DNA from: Lonicera japonica
Lineage: Eukaryota; Streptophyta; Magnoliopsida; Dipsacales; Caprifoliaceae
DNA: 64,000 nucleotides
Direction: 5' to 3'
Assembly: GCA_021464415.1 (NCBI GenBank)
Contig: JAKCWG010000625.1
Coordinates: 1 to 64,000 of the forward strand
Made by a program: the position numbers and the translations under genes. Below the pieces are notes generated by a model. That model saw nothing but the letters and a program-made list of their open reading frames with translations, was not told where the DNA came from and ran no database searches. Position 1 is the stretch's first letter, and every line of letters starts with the position of its first letter. Shown here piece by piece: positions 46,066 through 56,800 of the stretch.

Positions 46066-49000
46066 CTAATCTACTCGAGCGCGTTTTGACACGCTCCCAC
46101 TATCACCCGAGCCCTCCTCGGGGGTAAGATCAACGACTGGGACACCGGGAATAGGAGGAACTGCTGCCTGGGAAGGTCCCGTAGACTGAACCGGTGCCGT
46201 CGGACGGATCACCGAAGATCGGGATCGCCTAGAGGTCCGACTGCTACTCCGCCTAGACTCTGACCGAGCAAGAGAGGAAGTCAAGGGGTCGTCCGGCCGT
46301 AGGGAGACATCGATAGCCCTCTGATAGTCGCGCATGTAGGCTGGAGGGTCTCGACCGACGTACTGGAGCAGGTTCCAGCTGTAGAGGTACTGGGCGTGCC
46401 AAGCCCGTAGATCTGCCACCCGTACACTCACCCTCTATAAAAGGACATAAGATAAGAGAATCAGCACACTCAAAATAAATAGATATAGATATAAAGGTAT
46501 CAGGAGAAGCTGAAGAAGGTACCTCATCATCAGGGCGACCACCCAAGTAATCAAAAGTATCCTCGGGAAGAGGGTACCCAGGGATAGTGTATCGACGTAG
46601 TCCTGCGCCGACATAGGAGATATCCCTGGGAAGTGGGGGTAGATCTACCCACAAAATAGACGACCCCGCTGGAACACCAGCAGAAGTGGACCCGCCCTCC
46701 TCACGGATCGGGAACAGGGGAGGCCGGGATGAAGAACCCCCGAAACCTGGAGATCAGGCTGGAGGCCCCATGACAGTCGTCGGGAGAGGAGTCAACGTGG
46801 CGTAGGTGCGGACCCCCGGAGGATCCACCATGGCCGTCGCCCTCAAATGAGGTACCCCACTGGAAGGAGTAGTCGCCGCCGCAGGAGGAGTCCGCCCAAA
46901 CTGATCGTAATCTGCCCCAAGGTCCGCGGGCTCCCAGGACCTCTCAGAAAATCCTGCTCTCCCCCCGGCAGCCTCAGCAGTAGCAAAAAAGACCCCCGAA
47001 GACACAAAAGGGCTGGTAGGAAACTCGAAACCCTCAGCGCGCTGCTCCCCCATAGGTGTCGTCGGAGGTGACGACTCCAGAACCGCTGTCGCATCACCTC
47101 CCTCACCCTCTGGCCGACCACCACCCTCGGCCGCAGCAGGAACATCCCTCTCCCCCTCGGGGTCCTCGTCCTCGGAATCCAGAATGTTGTCCCTCTGATC
47201 GGGGATAGGTGGCAGATGACCCGGAACTGCCCTAGCTAAATGAGTCTGTCCCCGTATGTAATGGGGATCACCTCCCAATGCCCGGTATCTCTCATAGAAG
47301 ACCCGTTCCCGAGTCCCCTTCGGCTCCCTCATCAGATAACGGGCAGCAAAAACAGCGTAGTCTCCCTCCTCAGTGAACGTCTGAAAGCCAAGTCCGTCGA
47401 CCAAGGCCTGCACCGTCACCGGATCAATCTCGCCCGTCCGCCTCATCAGAACAGGAGGAAATAATGGAACACGAGGCCACTGGGATGATGTGTGCTGGCA
47501 AATGACCCTCTCGCCCAAATAGAAGAGAAGGCCGTACTCATCCCGGATAAGCCGCCTGGTCCTCGAGGCGGTCAGAGCACGGCCATACCCAAAATGGAGA
47601 CCCAGATCACCCCAAGGGGCCCACTCAATCTGAAAAAAGAACAGGATTTTATTTCAGTAATTTATATATTCTATTTGACTATTGAAAAGCAAGAATACTA
47701 AAATATTTACCTGCTCCTCCTGTAGGTCATGGACAGCAGCAGCTCCGGTCTCCCGAGTCTGATATACATAGGGAGCCCTGTAGTTCCCGCAATGAATCGG
47801 TGGTGAAAAGGGAACTGGTCCTCGTTCTCAACGAGAAGATCCACCTGGGCGCGACCCAAGCGAGTATAAGCAACAAACCAACTCTGAAGAAGAAATATGA
47901 AGAATATCAGCAATAATCAACAGGTAATATGAAAAAGAACTGAAGCAAAGACAAAAGGACTAAAGTATGTACCTCCCACAGCAGAGAAAAGCCTTTAAGG
48001 TTCAGGGCTAGGTGGCGAGAAACCTGATCCATAGCATCATAGAGGACGGCAAGAATAAAACCGCCCCAATCGTAGTCGAACATGATGCTAAAGTCCCGGA
48101 GATAGGGAAACCACCAGAGATGGGCCGTGTCCCCCCCATGAGCCTCAAACAGATCATGGAGTGTCAGTAGAAGAAGGACGCGGGCATACTGGCACGCCTC
48201 CTGACGGGTCATCGGCACCCCCGAAGCAACTAGTCGTGCTCTCTCTGTGGCTAGTCATGTAACTAAGACACCCCGAGGAATAGTATCACCCGAACTCCGT
48301 CGCTCGGGGAACCACCCAAGTGCGCCCACGATGCCCTTTGTCGTCAGACTCAAAGGGACATCAATCTGAATAAGGATCCCCCCTGAAAGAATCCCGGTCA
48401 GAGCAAAAAGATCGAGGGGTGTCATCGTCATCTCACCCCAGCCCCAATGAAAGGTATGAGTAGTATCCCACCAGTGGCAAGCCAGTGCTGACACCAAAAC
48501 TGTCGCCCTAGAAACCCGCTCCGGGAGGGCGTCGAAGAGAGAGCCAAAAGGAGTCGCGAGAAGCAACTCCTGGACAGGGGCCGGTGCCCGTCGCCACTCC
48601 GAAGATATAGTGTTGGGAGAACCCCAACCTCGGCCAACCCACTGCAAACAAAAGAGTTATATGGATATAAGAAACCTGAGGGTATTTTTGTGTAATTATG
48701 AGAGTTATAAGGTTATAAGGGTAAATTATGTAATTTTCTAAACCTGAGGGTATCTTGGTGTAATTATGAGAGTTATAAGGGTAAATTATGTAATTTTCTA
48801 AACATGAGGGTATTTTGGTGTACTTATGAGAGTTATAGGGTTATAAGGGTAAATTATGTAATTTTCTAAACCTGAGGGTATCTTGGTGTAATTATGAGAG
48901 TTATAGGGTTATAAGGGTAAAATTATGTAATTTTCCAGAACCTGAGGGTATTTTGGTGTAATTATGAGAGTTATAAGGTTATAAGGGTAAATTATGTAAT

Positions 49001-50571
49001 TTTCTAAACCTGAGGGTATTTTGGTGTAATTATGAGAGTTATAGGGTTATAAGGGTAAAATTATGTAATTTTCTAAACCTGAGGGTATTTTGGGGTAATT
49101 ATAATAGTTATAAGGTCATAAGGGTAAATTATGTAATTTTCTAAACCTGAGGGTATCTTGGTGTAATTATGAGAGTTATAAGGTTATAAGGGTACATTAT
49201 GTAATTTTTTAAACCTGAGGGTATTTTGGTGTAATTATGAGAGTTATAGGGTTATAAGGGTAAATTATGTAATTTTCTAAACTGAGGGTATCTTGGTGTA
49301 ATTATGAGACTTATAGGGTTATAAGGGTAAAATTATGTAATTTTCCAGAACCTGAGGGTATTTTGGTGTAATTATGAGAGTTATAAGGTTATAAGGGTAA
49401 ATTATGTAATTTGCTAAACCTGAGGGTATTTTGGTGTAATTATGAGAGTTATAAGGTTATAAGGGTAAAATTATGTAATTTTCTAAACCTGAGGGTATTT
49501 TGGTGTAATTATAAGAGTTATAAGGTTATAAGGGTAAATTATGTAATTTTCTAAACCTGAGGGTATTTTGGTGTAATTATGAGAGTTATAGGGTTATAAG
49601 GGTAAAATTATGTAATTTTATAAACCTGAGGGTATTTTGGTGTAATTATAAGAGTTATAGGGTTATAGGGGTAAATTATGTAATTTTCCTAAACCTGAGG
49701 GTATTTTGGTATAATTATGTGAGTTATAGGGTTATAAGGGTAAATTATGTAATTTTCTAAACCTGAGGGTATTTTGGTGTAATTATGAGAATTATAGAGT
49801 TATAGGGATACATTATGTAAATTTCTAAACCTGAGGGTATTTTGGTGTAATTATAAGAGTTATAAGGTTATAAGGGTAAATTATGTAATTTTCTAAACCT
49901 GAGGGTATTTTGGTGTAATTATGAGAGTTATAGGGTTATAAGGGTAAAATTATGTAATTTTATAAACCTGAGGGTATTTTGGTGTAATTATAAGAGTTAT
50001 AGGGTTATAGGGGTAAATTATGTAATTTTCCTAAACCTGAGGGTATTTTGGTATAATTATGTGAGTTATAGGGTTATAAGGGTAAATTATGTAATTTTCT
50101 AAACCTGATGGTATTTTGGTGTAATTATGAGAGTTATAGAGTTATAGGGATACATTATGTAAATTTCTAAAAAAGGGGGATCCCAAAGGGTATCACAGGT
50201 AAAAAGTATGAGTTTCACTAAATCGGACGTTATTTTAGGCAGACATGCATACTAACATTTGTCAAAATACATGTAGGAAACGACAAAAATAATGGAACAA
50301 ATAAATACACGAAAAGAAGACGTACCAGAGATCGTCGGCGAATCTCGTGAGAAGCATGCTCCATCAAGAGCCATGGAACATCAAGGACCGGAGCAGCCCA
50401 GGTAATATCTCTATAAATCACCGCCCGACCACGGTTCACCCCATCATCGTCATACCAATCAAGGTCCTCCCAATCATCATGATGAGGACTACACCGAAGG
50501 ACGCCCTGAGCGTCAGTAAAGGTGACCTCCTCCTGGTCACCCTCTAATCGATCCGGCTGTGCGGGATCCAT
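46066..50571 (-). pseudogene. Antisense plant mobile domain (PMD) gene of the Tat element, five exons, decayed
   Basis: Exons on the minus strand: 50571-50326, 48641-47973, 47883-47711, 47629-46523 and 46434-46066. Introns are GT-AG. Exon 1 starts MDPAQPDR and is acidic (DDWEDLDWYDDD). Exon 2 has the PMD signature: CHWWDTTHTFHWGWGEMTMT followed by PLDLFALTGI, then 'ARVLLLLTLHDLF', 'HLWWFPYLRDF' and 'YDWGGFILAVLYDAMDQVSR'. Exon 3 has SWFVAYTRLGRA. Exon 4 begins IEWAPWGDLGLHFGYGRAL and continues into a Pro/Glu/Gly-rich linker. Exon 5 ends in a Ser/Arg-rich stretch and the basic tail SKRARVD. PMD proteins (MAIN/MAIL-related) are nuclear and often transposon-borne. Breaks: TGA at 48255-48257 and 46754-46756, and a frame change in exon 3 near 47780. 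All four splice junctions still look functional. Confidence 0.75.
48657..50170 (-). repeat. Minisatellite in PMD intron 1: about 22 units of about 68 bp
   Basis: The unit (plus strand) contains AACCTGAGGGTATTTTGGTG, then TAATTATGAGAGTTATAGGG, TTATAAGGGTAAATTATGTA and ATTTTCTA. Copies start near 48671, 48740, 48799, 48866, 48937 and so on to about 50100. Neighbouring pairs share variants (TATCTTGG, AAAATTATG, TTATAGGGGTA), and a block of two units at about 49550-49750 recurs at about 49890-50100, indicating expansion by multi-unit duplication. It lies wholly inside the intron 50325-48642. Confidence 0.9.
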
Positions 50572-50708
50572 CTGTCTATATGGAATATATGAGAAAAATC
50601 GAAAAGTCAAAAAAGCGGCAGGGCTTCCGCGCTTTGGAAAAGAGAGAAAGAGAGCTAGAGAGAGAAAGAGGAAGGAGAGAATGAGGTGGAATGAGCTCAG
50701 CAAGGGGC

Positions 50709-50791
50709 TTATATAATAGAACAGAATGTCGCGCGACAAACAAGGTCATTGTCGCGCGACAAAGAGCTCTCCATCGAGCTGTCGCGCGACA
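50709..50791 (-). promoter_or_regulatory. Promoter of the antisense PMD gene: three palindromes plus TATA
   Basis: Exact TGTCGCGCGACA at 50780-50791, 50750-50761 and 50727-50738, then 10 bp later on the minus strand TATATAAG (50716-50709). The start codon at 50571 lies about 140 bp downstream, leaving a 5' UTR of about 110 nt. The module matches those of the LTRs and of the DUF7745-like gene. Confidence 0.7.
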
Positions 50792-51589
50792 ATCACCCCC
50801 CTCCCCTGATTTTTTTGACCTTTTTCTCATTTTTATCTCCTGCAGGAGGACTTCCGAGAGGCAGTTTTCGAAAAATTTGCCAAAAACCGCACACCCAGGA
50901 TGAGAACACGAGGAAAGACTTCCAAATCATCTCTCCGAAAATGCGAGAACGAAATACAAATGGTTAAAGTAGTCTCTGATCTCCCAGAAAGGACCGAGAC
51001 CATCAAAAAAGCAAGATAAGACGGGAATAGAGAAAATTGAAAGAGTAGAAAAGAGAAGAAACCCGCATGAGCGCCCAAAGCAAGGGAGAGAAACAGAAAT
51101 GCAGAGTGACAGAGAGAGCCACACCAAAAGTGACAGCTAGGCCAAAACCGGCTCAGGGCTTCGTTTTGGGTGAGTAAGGCTCCTGATCACGACAAAGGGA
51201 TGAAAAGGGCTCCTGGTCAAAAACAGAAAGGGCTAGGAAAAGTCTTTCCCAAAAGAGGGAGAAATAAGGGCATCGAAAAACATAATACGATGTGGGCCCA
51301 CCAAAAAGAGAAACTAAGAAGAAAACAGAGATCAGAGATTGAACTTTCAAACAAATATTCTTTTCAGCACAATACAGAAGAGATGGTTTGGAAAAAACCT
51401 CGAACCGTCACTCTGCGGAGAGCCAAAGAATATCCGAAAACTGCCTTCTAAGAGAGGTATCCTCACTCGAGGAAAACATGAGAATAAAGTTCAAGAAAGA
51501 TACAGGAAAACGGGACATCCGGATAAAATTAGACCTCGAGGAGCTCTTTTCACCCTCACGAGGATTTCTCTTTCTCACTCTAGCAGTCT

Positions 51590-52180
51590 AAGAGGAACGA
51601 TAATTAAGATTCACCAGATCACAATACAAGCCCTCTTCGGAGGCAAATCACAACATAAGCCCTCTTCAGAGGCAAAGTTACTCACAAAAGCCCTCCCAGA
51701 GGCAATTTTCCTTTTTCTTACAGGTCAAAAGCCCTCCCACAGAGGCACAATTGTAGTCTTCCCACCTGAGGTTAAGCCCTCACAGAGAGGCACAATGGTA
51801 GTCCTCCCACCTGAGGTTAAGCCCTCACAGAGAGGCACAATGGTAGTCCTCCCACCTGAGGCGAAGCCCTCCCAGAGAGGCACAGTGGAACAATGGTAGT
51901 CCTCCTACCTGAGGCGAAGCCCTCCCAGAGAGGCATAGTGGAGCAATGGTAGTCCTCCCACCTGACGCGCAAAATGAATCAATGGTAGTCCTCCCATCTG
52001 AGGCTAGTGGAGCAATGGTAGTCCTCCTGCCTGAGGCTAGTGGAGCAATGGTAGTCCTCCCATCAGAAGCAAGTGGAACAAATGAAAGCCCTCGAGAGAG
52101 GCAACGAGGTAACAGAAGCCCTCTCCGGAGGCGAAACCAAACACAAAGCCCTCTACGGAGGCACTCACGAGCATTTTTTT
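51590..52180 (+). repeat. Degenerate 30-45-bp tandem repeats before the right LTR
   Basis: Units of the form AAGCCCTC(C/A)CAGAGAGGCA followed by CAATGGTAGTCCTCCCACCT and GAGG, 45 bp where complete (about 51720-51930) and shorter at the edges ('GCCCTCTTCGGAGGCAAA', 'AGTGGAGCAATGGTAGTCCT'). The 45-bp period keeps a frame open over several units, but no protein family is recognisable. The inverted 'CCTC..GAGG' inside each unit could form small hairpins. Confidence 0.75.
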
Positions 52181-52279
52181 TTGCATATACACTCCTTTAG
52201 AGTTCGTGCGGGAGCCATGGATCATGGTCTCTTCCAGTCGCCTCAATTCCTCGCAAGCAAGGAGCTTGACTCGAGAGGG

Positions 52280-53837
52280 TCTATAGACACCCCGATCCAT
52301 GACCCTCGCAAGAACCCTAACGACCTTCAAGAACTGTTGTTTTTGGGCCCGGGACCCACCCGAACACCCGAAACTTCCCTAAAAGGGTTTGTTGGCCAAA
52401 CAAACCTTTTTTCAAAAGAGATTGTCGCACGACATATCACATTGTCGCGCGACAATCCCTGATATGTCGCGCGACAATCCCCCTCTGCACCAGACCATCC
52501 ACTCTCTGACACATCAGTCTGTCAGAAACATCACTTCAGCCGTTTGTCGCACGACATTGACACATTGTCGCGCGACATATCACAGTGTCGCGCGATACTT
52601 GCCCTTTTTGGGGAAATGTCGCGCGACAATCTTCTCCGAGCAGTATAAATAGGCCAACACCCCCAAGGGTTCTGGGCAGAACTTGGGATCAAAGAATTCT
52701 GAATTTTAATATGATTTTCTAGTCTTTTATCGAGCTTTCTCTATTATCGTCTTATTTCTGAAGAGTTATCGAATCTATTCTCGACACTCGACGTGTCCCG
52801 TCTCTGGAATCAAATTCTCAGAAATACCTGAAGAAGGAAAAGATTATTATCGCCGGAAATCTCTCCGCCGCATCATATTTTCTTTCTTATATTATTATTC
52901 TCGTCGGGAAGGTAAAGAAAGTCCCTTCTAGTATTTAAAATTAGATATCTGTGCACTTGTTTTATTTCTGTTATTTTGTCCACGTTTTATTTGAATAAAC
53001 TTATTGCCAAGTTACAAATAGTCTACCGTTTTCAAAACAAAAGACCCTGATAAAACCATTTTCAAAACCAGAAGAGTAAGTACATTATCGTTTGGAATAA
53101 AATCCTGTTTTCAAAACCCGGACCGGTAAAACTTACCTAGGAATTAAAACCCTGCGTATCTTGTCTGGTTCATAGATTGCGATACACCCAGTAGAACTCC
53201 CCTCAAGAGTTCCAATTCCATATTGAATTAGTTCCACTACAAGATCCGAACCTTTCCAAAATAATCACAACTCGAGAAAACCGTCATTATCTGAGGAAAT
53301 AATACGGAATACTCTTTCAAAATAAAAAGGTTTTTGTCATTTGTCATTTACATCTTTTAAATATAAAAACATCGGATCTCGGAATACAAGGTTTTCATCC
53401 CTTTTCCCGTTTTCCCCCAAAATTAGGGTTTTCACTTAGAAAGTAGTAGACTGTCAGTAAAAGCATCCAAGTTCTTCAACATAGAATAAACATATAAGGC
53501 CACTAGAGACTGAGAGGGCGGAATGGGTGCTTAACACCTTCCCAAACCGTAATATAGTTTTCGAACCCTATAGAATCCTGGTTTCGTAGACAAACATGTA
53601 AAGGAAAGGCTTGCCTATAGCCTTTCCTCTTACATGACCCCTTTTTTGTCCGTTTTCTCGTAAAACATACTGACGACTCTGAATGAACCCCTTTTCATCT
53701 AGAAATAGAACATAAGGACACATGATCCGAATCAACGAAAACACTCCAGCAAATGGAACGACGAAATCCGTTCCGACGTTTCAGACGCCCAACCAAACGG
53801 GGACGAGACCCGGGGGTCGCATTTGCGGATTCTCACA
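52280..53837 (+). repeat. Right LTR (1558 bp) with palindrome cluster and TATA box
   Basis: It starts TCTATAGACACCCCGATCC (the second base departs from the TG rule) and ends GATTCTCACA. Palindromes TGTCGCGCGACA are at 52443-52454, 52465-52476, 52566-52577 and 52617-52628. Variants are at 52423-52434 and 52545-52556 (TGTCGCACGACA) and 52586-52597 (TGTCGCGCGATA). TATAAATA is at 52644-52651, again 15 bp after the last site. Instead of host DNA, gag sequence of another Tat copy follows directly. Confidence 0.85.
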
Positions 53838-56800
53838 AAGATAGCCACCCTAGCGGTGAACCAACTGAGCTCATACCTATATCAATAGAACCCATTTCAG
53901 CAGCCACAACAAACACCTCCGATGAGTTGGCCTACACAAGGAGACTTTTTAAACACCAAAGCCAAAAAGAGGAGGAATTTTTGCACCCTTTCCACTACCC
54001 TGGTCAAAAGTCTGGAATTAATCTGAAATGTCGGACTAATCACCCCACTCAACCAACGCCCCCACCAAACCCAATTCCCAGCACCTGGAGGATGAACAAG
54101 AATTGTGCGTATCATCAAGCTGCCGGCCATGACACGGAACGTTGTTTGACACTCTGTCACTGCATCTAGGACCTAATCGAGGCTAGAACCATCCCCGCAC
54201 GTACCCAGCGGGCCCAATGTTACTAGCAACCCCCTTCCCAACCACGCTCCATCTACGGGAATTAATGCTTTGACTACTGATGAAGAAGATTTTGATCCCG
54301 TAGAACTCATCCAAGACAACCCATCTTGCAAATCACTCGATGTGTCGCTTAAGAAAACCCAAGTTGCCCCGGGCTCAATCCAATAATTGATCAGTGGATG
54401 GCTAAGATGAACTTTTTACCCGGGCAGGGGTTAGGAAAAACAAACCAAGGGATCTCCCACACACTTACAATCAAGACCAATCTCGAAAAAGCTGGGATAT
54501 GATGGTCCTAGGATAAGAAAAAACAACCATAGAGGCCCCGAGGCCCTCCAAATGAGACAATTTGTATGACAGAGACCTCCCCCAAAACTTTCAGTTGGTC
54601 GGCAGAACCAGATCCACTAGAAGCCTCAGAAGAATCAGACCAAACATCCCTTTGGATATAGCAGATCACCCGTTCGGAAATGGTATATCAGCCACCACCA
54701 ATAGATATCGAGAAACAACCTCCCCCTAAGGAAATAGGGGATGACCGAGTACTGGAACAATTGAAGAAAACCCAAGCACACATCACCATTTGGGGCCTCC
54801 TAGTTGCCTCCAAACCTCACAGGACCGCCTTCATCAAGCTACTAGCTGAGGCCATCATACCACCAGATTTTATGCCCGAACAACTGTCATGTATAATTGG
54901 GTCGCTTATAGTGCAAAGAAGTTTGTCATTCTTAGATGAAGACCTGTCTCCACTGGAAAAGAAACATAGTCTAGCACTCCATATTACAGTTCGAACCCGA
55001 GAAAAGATCTTGCTGCAAGTTCTCATCAACAACGGGTCAACTATAAATGTTTGCCCTCTAAAGACCGCCAAATGTTTGGGTATTTCAGATGCAAAGTTCT
55101 CTCCGTCAACTGTAACCGTTAGAGCTTATGACAATATCATAAGGGAAGTTCTGGACTCTTTTAAGCTTGATCTCATGGTCGTTCTCGAAAACTTTTCAGC
55201 CAATTTTTAAATCATAGATATCCCCTCTAGTTTTAACCTTCTGTTGGTCAGAGCATGGTTACACAACATAGGAGCACTTCCCTCCTCCTTGCACTAGAAG
55301 ATCAAGATACCTTTCGAAGGAAAGGACATCACCATCCAAGGAGATCCTGAAAGGACCTTGGCGGATCTAGAATTACCCGTCCTAGGCATCGGGAGCTAAA
55401 GCATACAGTTAGGAGGCTTTCCTTATGAGCCTCAAGTGCAAGGTCTTACCACCCAGAGGATCAAGTATCTACCCCCTAATAATATCTCCAGTCTTAGTAT
55501 CAAGATCACGAATATGCTAAGAATGATGAAATACTTGCCCGGAGCTAGTATGGGAATGGGGCAGCAAGGAATACTTCAGGCCTTGGAACCAGTAACAAGG
55601 TTCGAGAGAGAAGGTTTGGGGTACCAACACACCGATGAAGACAACCAAGAGAAAATGGGTCGAGGGCATCGGTATCTGAGCTTTAGTTCACTAAATGGGT
55701 TTTTTGTCAAGGAAGGAGAGGACTTCCCCTTTTGCAACTTTTAGGAGCCTTGGAGAAATAGCGAGGGAGATAACCTTCCAGGATGGAATATCTTCTATGA
55801 AGAGGACCTGTACCTCAAAAAGAATATCATACATACCTTCTCCACCAAATTAACGATCGGGCCGAAAGAAGAAAGTGAAGACAAGAAAGATGAAGAGGAA
55901 AAAATAATCAAAGATCTCTTTGACGTCATTGCCATAGAGAATGATGAACCAAGAGATGACCCTGTGCACTTAATTCACGCCGATCCAGAATACCGGAAAA
56001 AGAGGGCATAAATTGAAATAGTAAGGGTGAGAGATGAGAAAGAAAGTGAGGATAGGGCTAGGGAGGAGTCACTCCTAGATTTACTTTTTAAACTTATACA
56101 TGTAAACACTGTTATCAATGAAGAAGATTTTATTTTGCAGTATCCTGATAGTTTTGATTATGTGATTGCCTCTATGGATTTGGAAAGACTAAACGAACAC
56201 TCTAAAAGAGAGGAGCAACTATACAAAGTGAGGAAGGAGACACTCTTATGGTTAATCTCGAGACCGAAGAAGAAAAGAAATATGTGCGTATTGGGGCAAA
56301 TTTAGACGAAATTGAGAGAGAAGAATTCACACAAACTCTGAATGAGTACGTGGATGTCTTTGTCTGGTCCTATGTCGATATGCCGGGTTTAAATAGCCAG
56401 ATAGTCATGCATGATATACAAACTAAACCGGAATCTAGACCCATCAAATATAAACTGAGAAAACTTACGCCGAAATGGTCCCTAAAAGTGAAAGAAAAAG
56501 TGATGAAACAGTTGAGTGTGGGGTTCTTACGAGTAATCGAGTACCCCTCGTGGTTAGCCAACATTGTGCCTGTTCCAAAGGCAAATGGGAAAGTCCGCAT
56601 GTGTGTGAACTATCGAGATCTCAACAAGGCATCCCGAAAGATGATTTTCCGTTACCCAACATCGATTTGATAGTGGATAATACTGCTAACCATGCCTTCA
56701 AGTCATTCGTGGACGATTTTGCTAGGTATAATCAGATCAAGATGCACCCAAACCACCAAGAGAAAACAACATTTATCACACCGTGAGGAACATATTGCTA

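Larger units (their letters stand above)
34948..53837 (+). mobile_element. Tat-lineage Ty3/gypsy retrotransposon, 18.9 kb, with two antisense genes
   Basis: Order: LTR (34948-36500), PBS (36502-36520), leader, gag-pro-RT-RNaseH-archaeal RNaseH-integrase (37251-44146), polypurine tract (44213-44226), antisense DUF7745-like gene, antisense PMD gene, tandem repeats, LTR (52280-53837). The second, archaeal-type RNase H and a long region between integrase and the right LTR are hallmarks of the Tat group (Ogre/Retand-like). Extra ORFs there, including antisense ones, are known in this group. The two LTRs differ by only about 2-4% by eye. The outer flanks (GATAC before, AAGAT after) do not form an adjacent target duplication, and the right flank is gag sequence of another Tat copy, so the two ends may derive from different insertions. 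Confidence 0.8.

Noticed and set aside
47240..47464. Plus-strand ORFs over the PMD exon 4
   Set aside because: These are shadows of a GC-rich coding exon on the other strand.
48657..50170. Regular direct repeats as a CRISPR array
   Set aside because: There are no unique spacers. The whole 68-bp unit repeats with point variation, it lies in a plant intron, and no cas genes exist.
53753..54169. 138-residue ORF starting inside the right LTR as a gene
   Set aside because: It begins in LTR sequence and runs by chance into mid-gag across the junction. It then meets stops.
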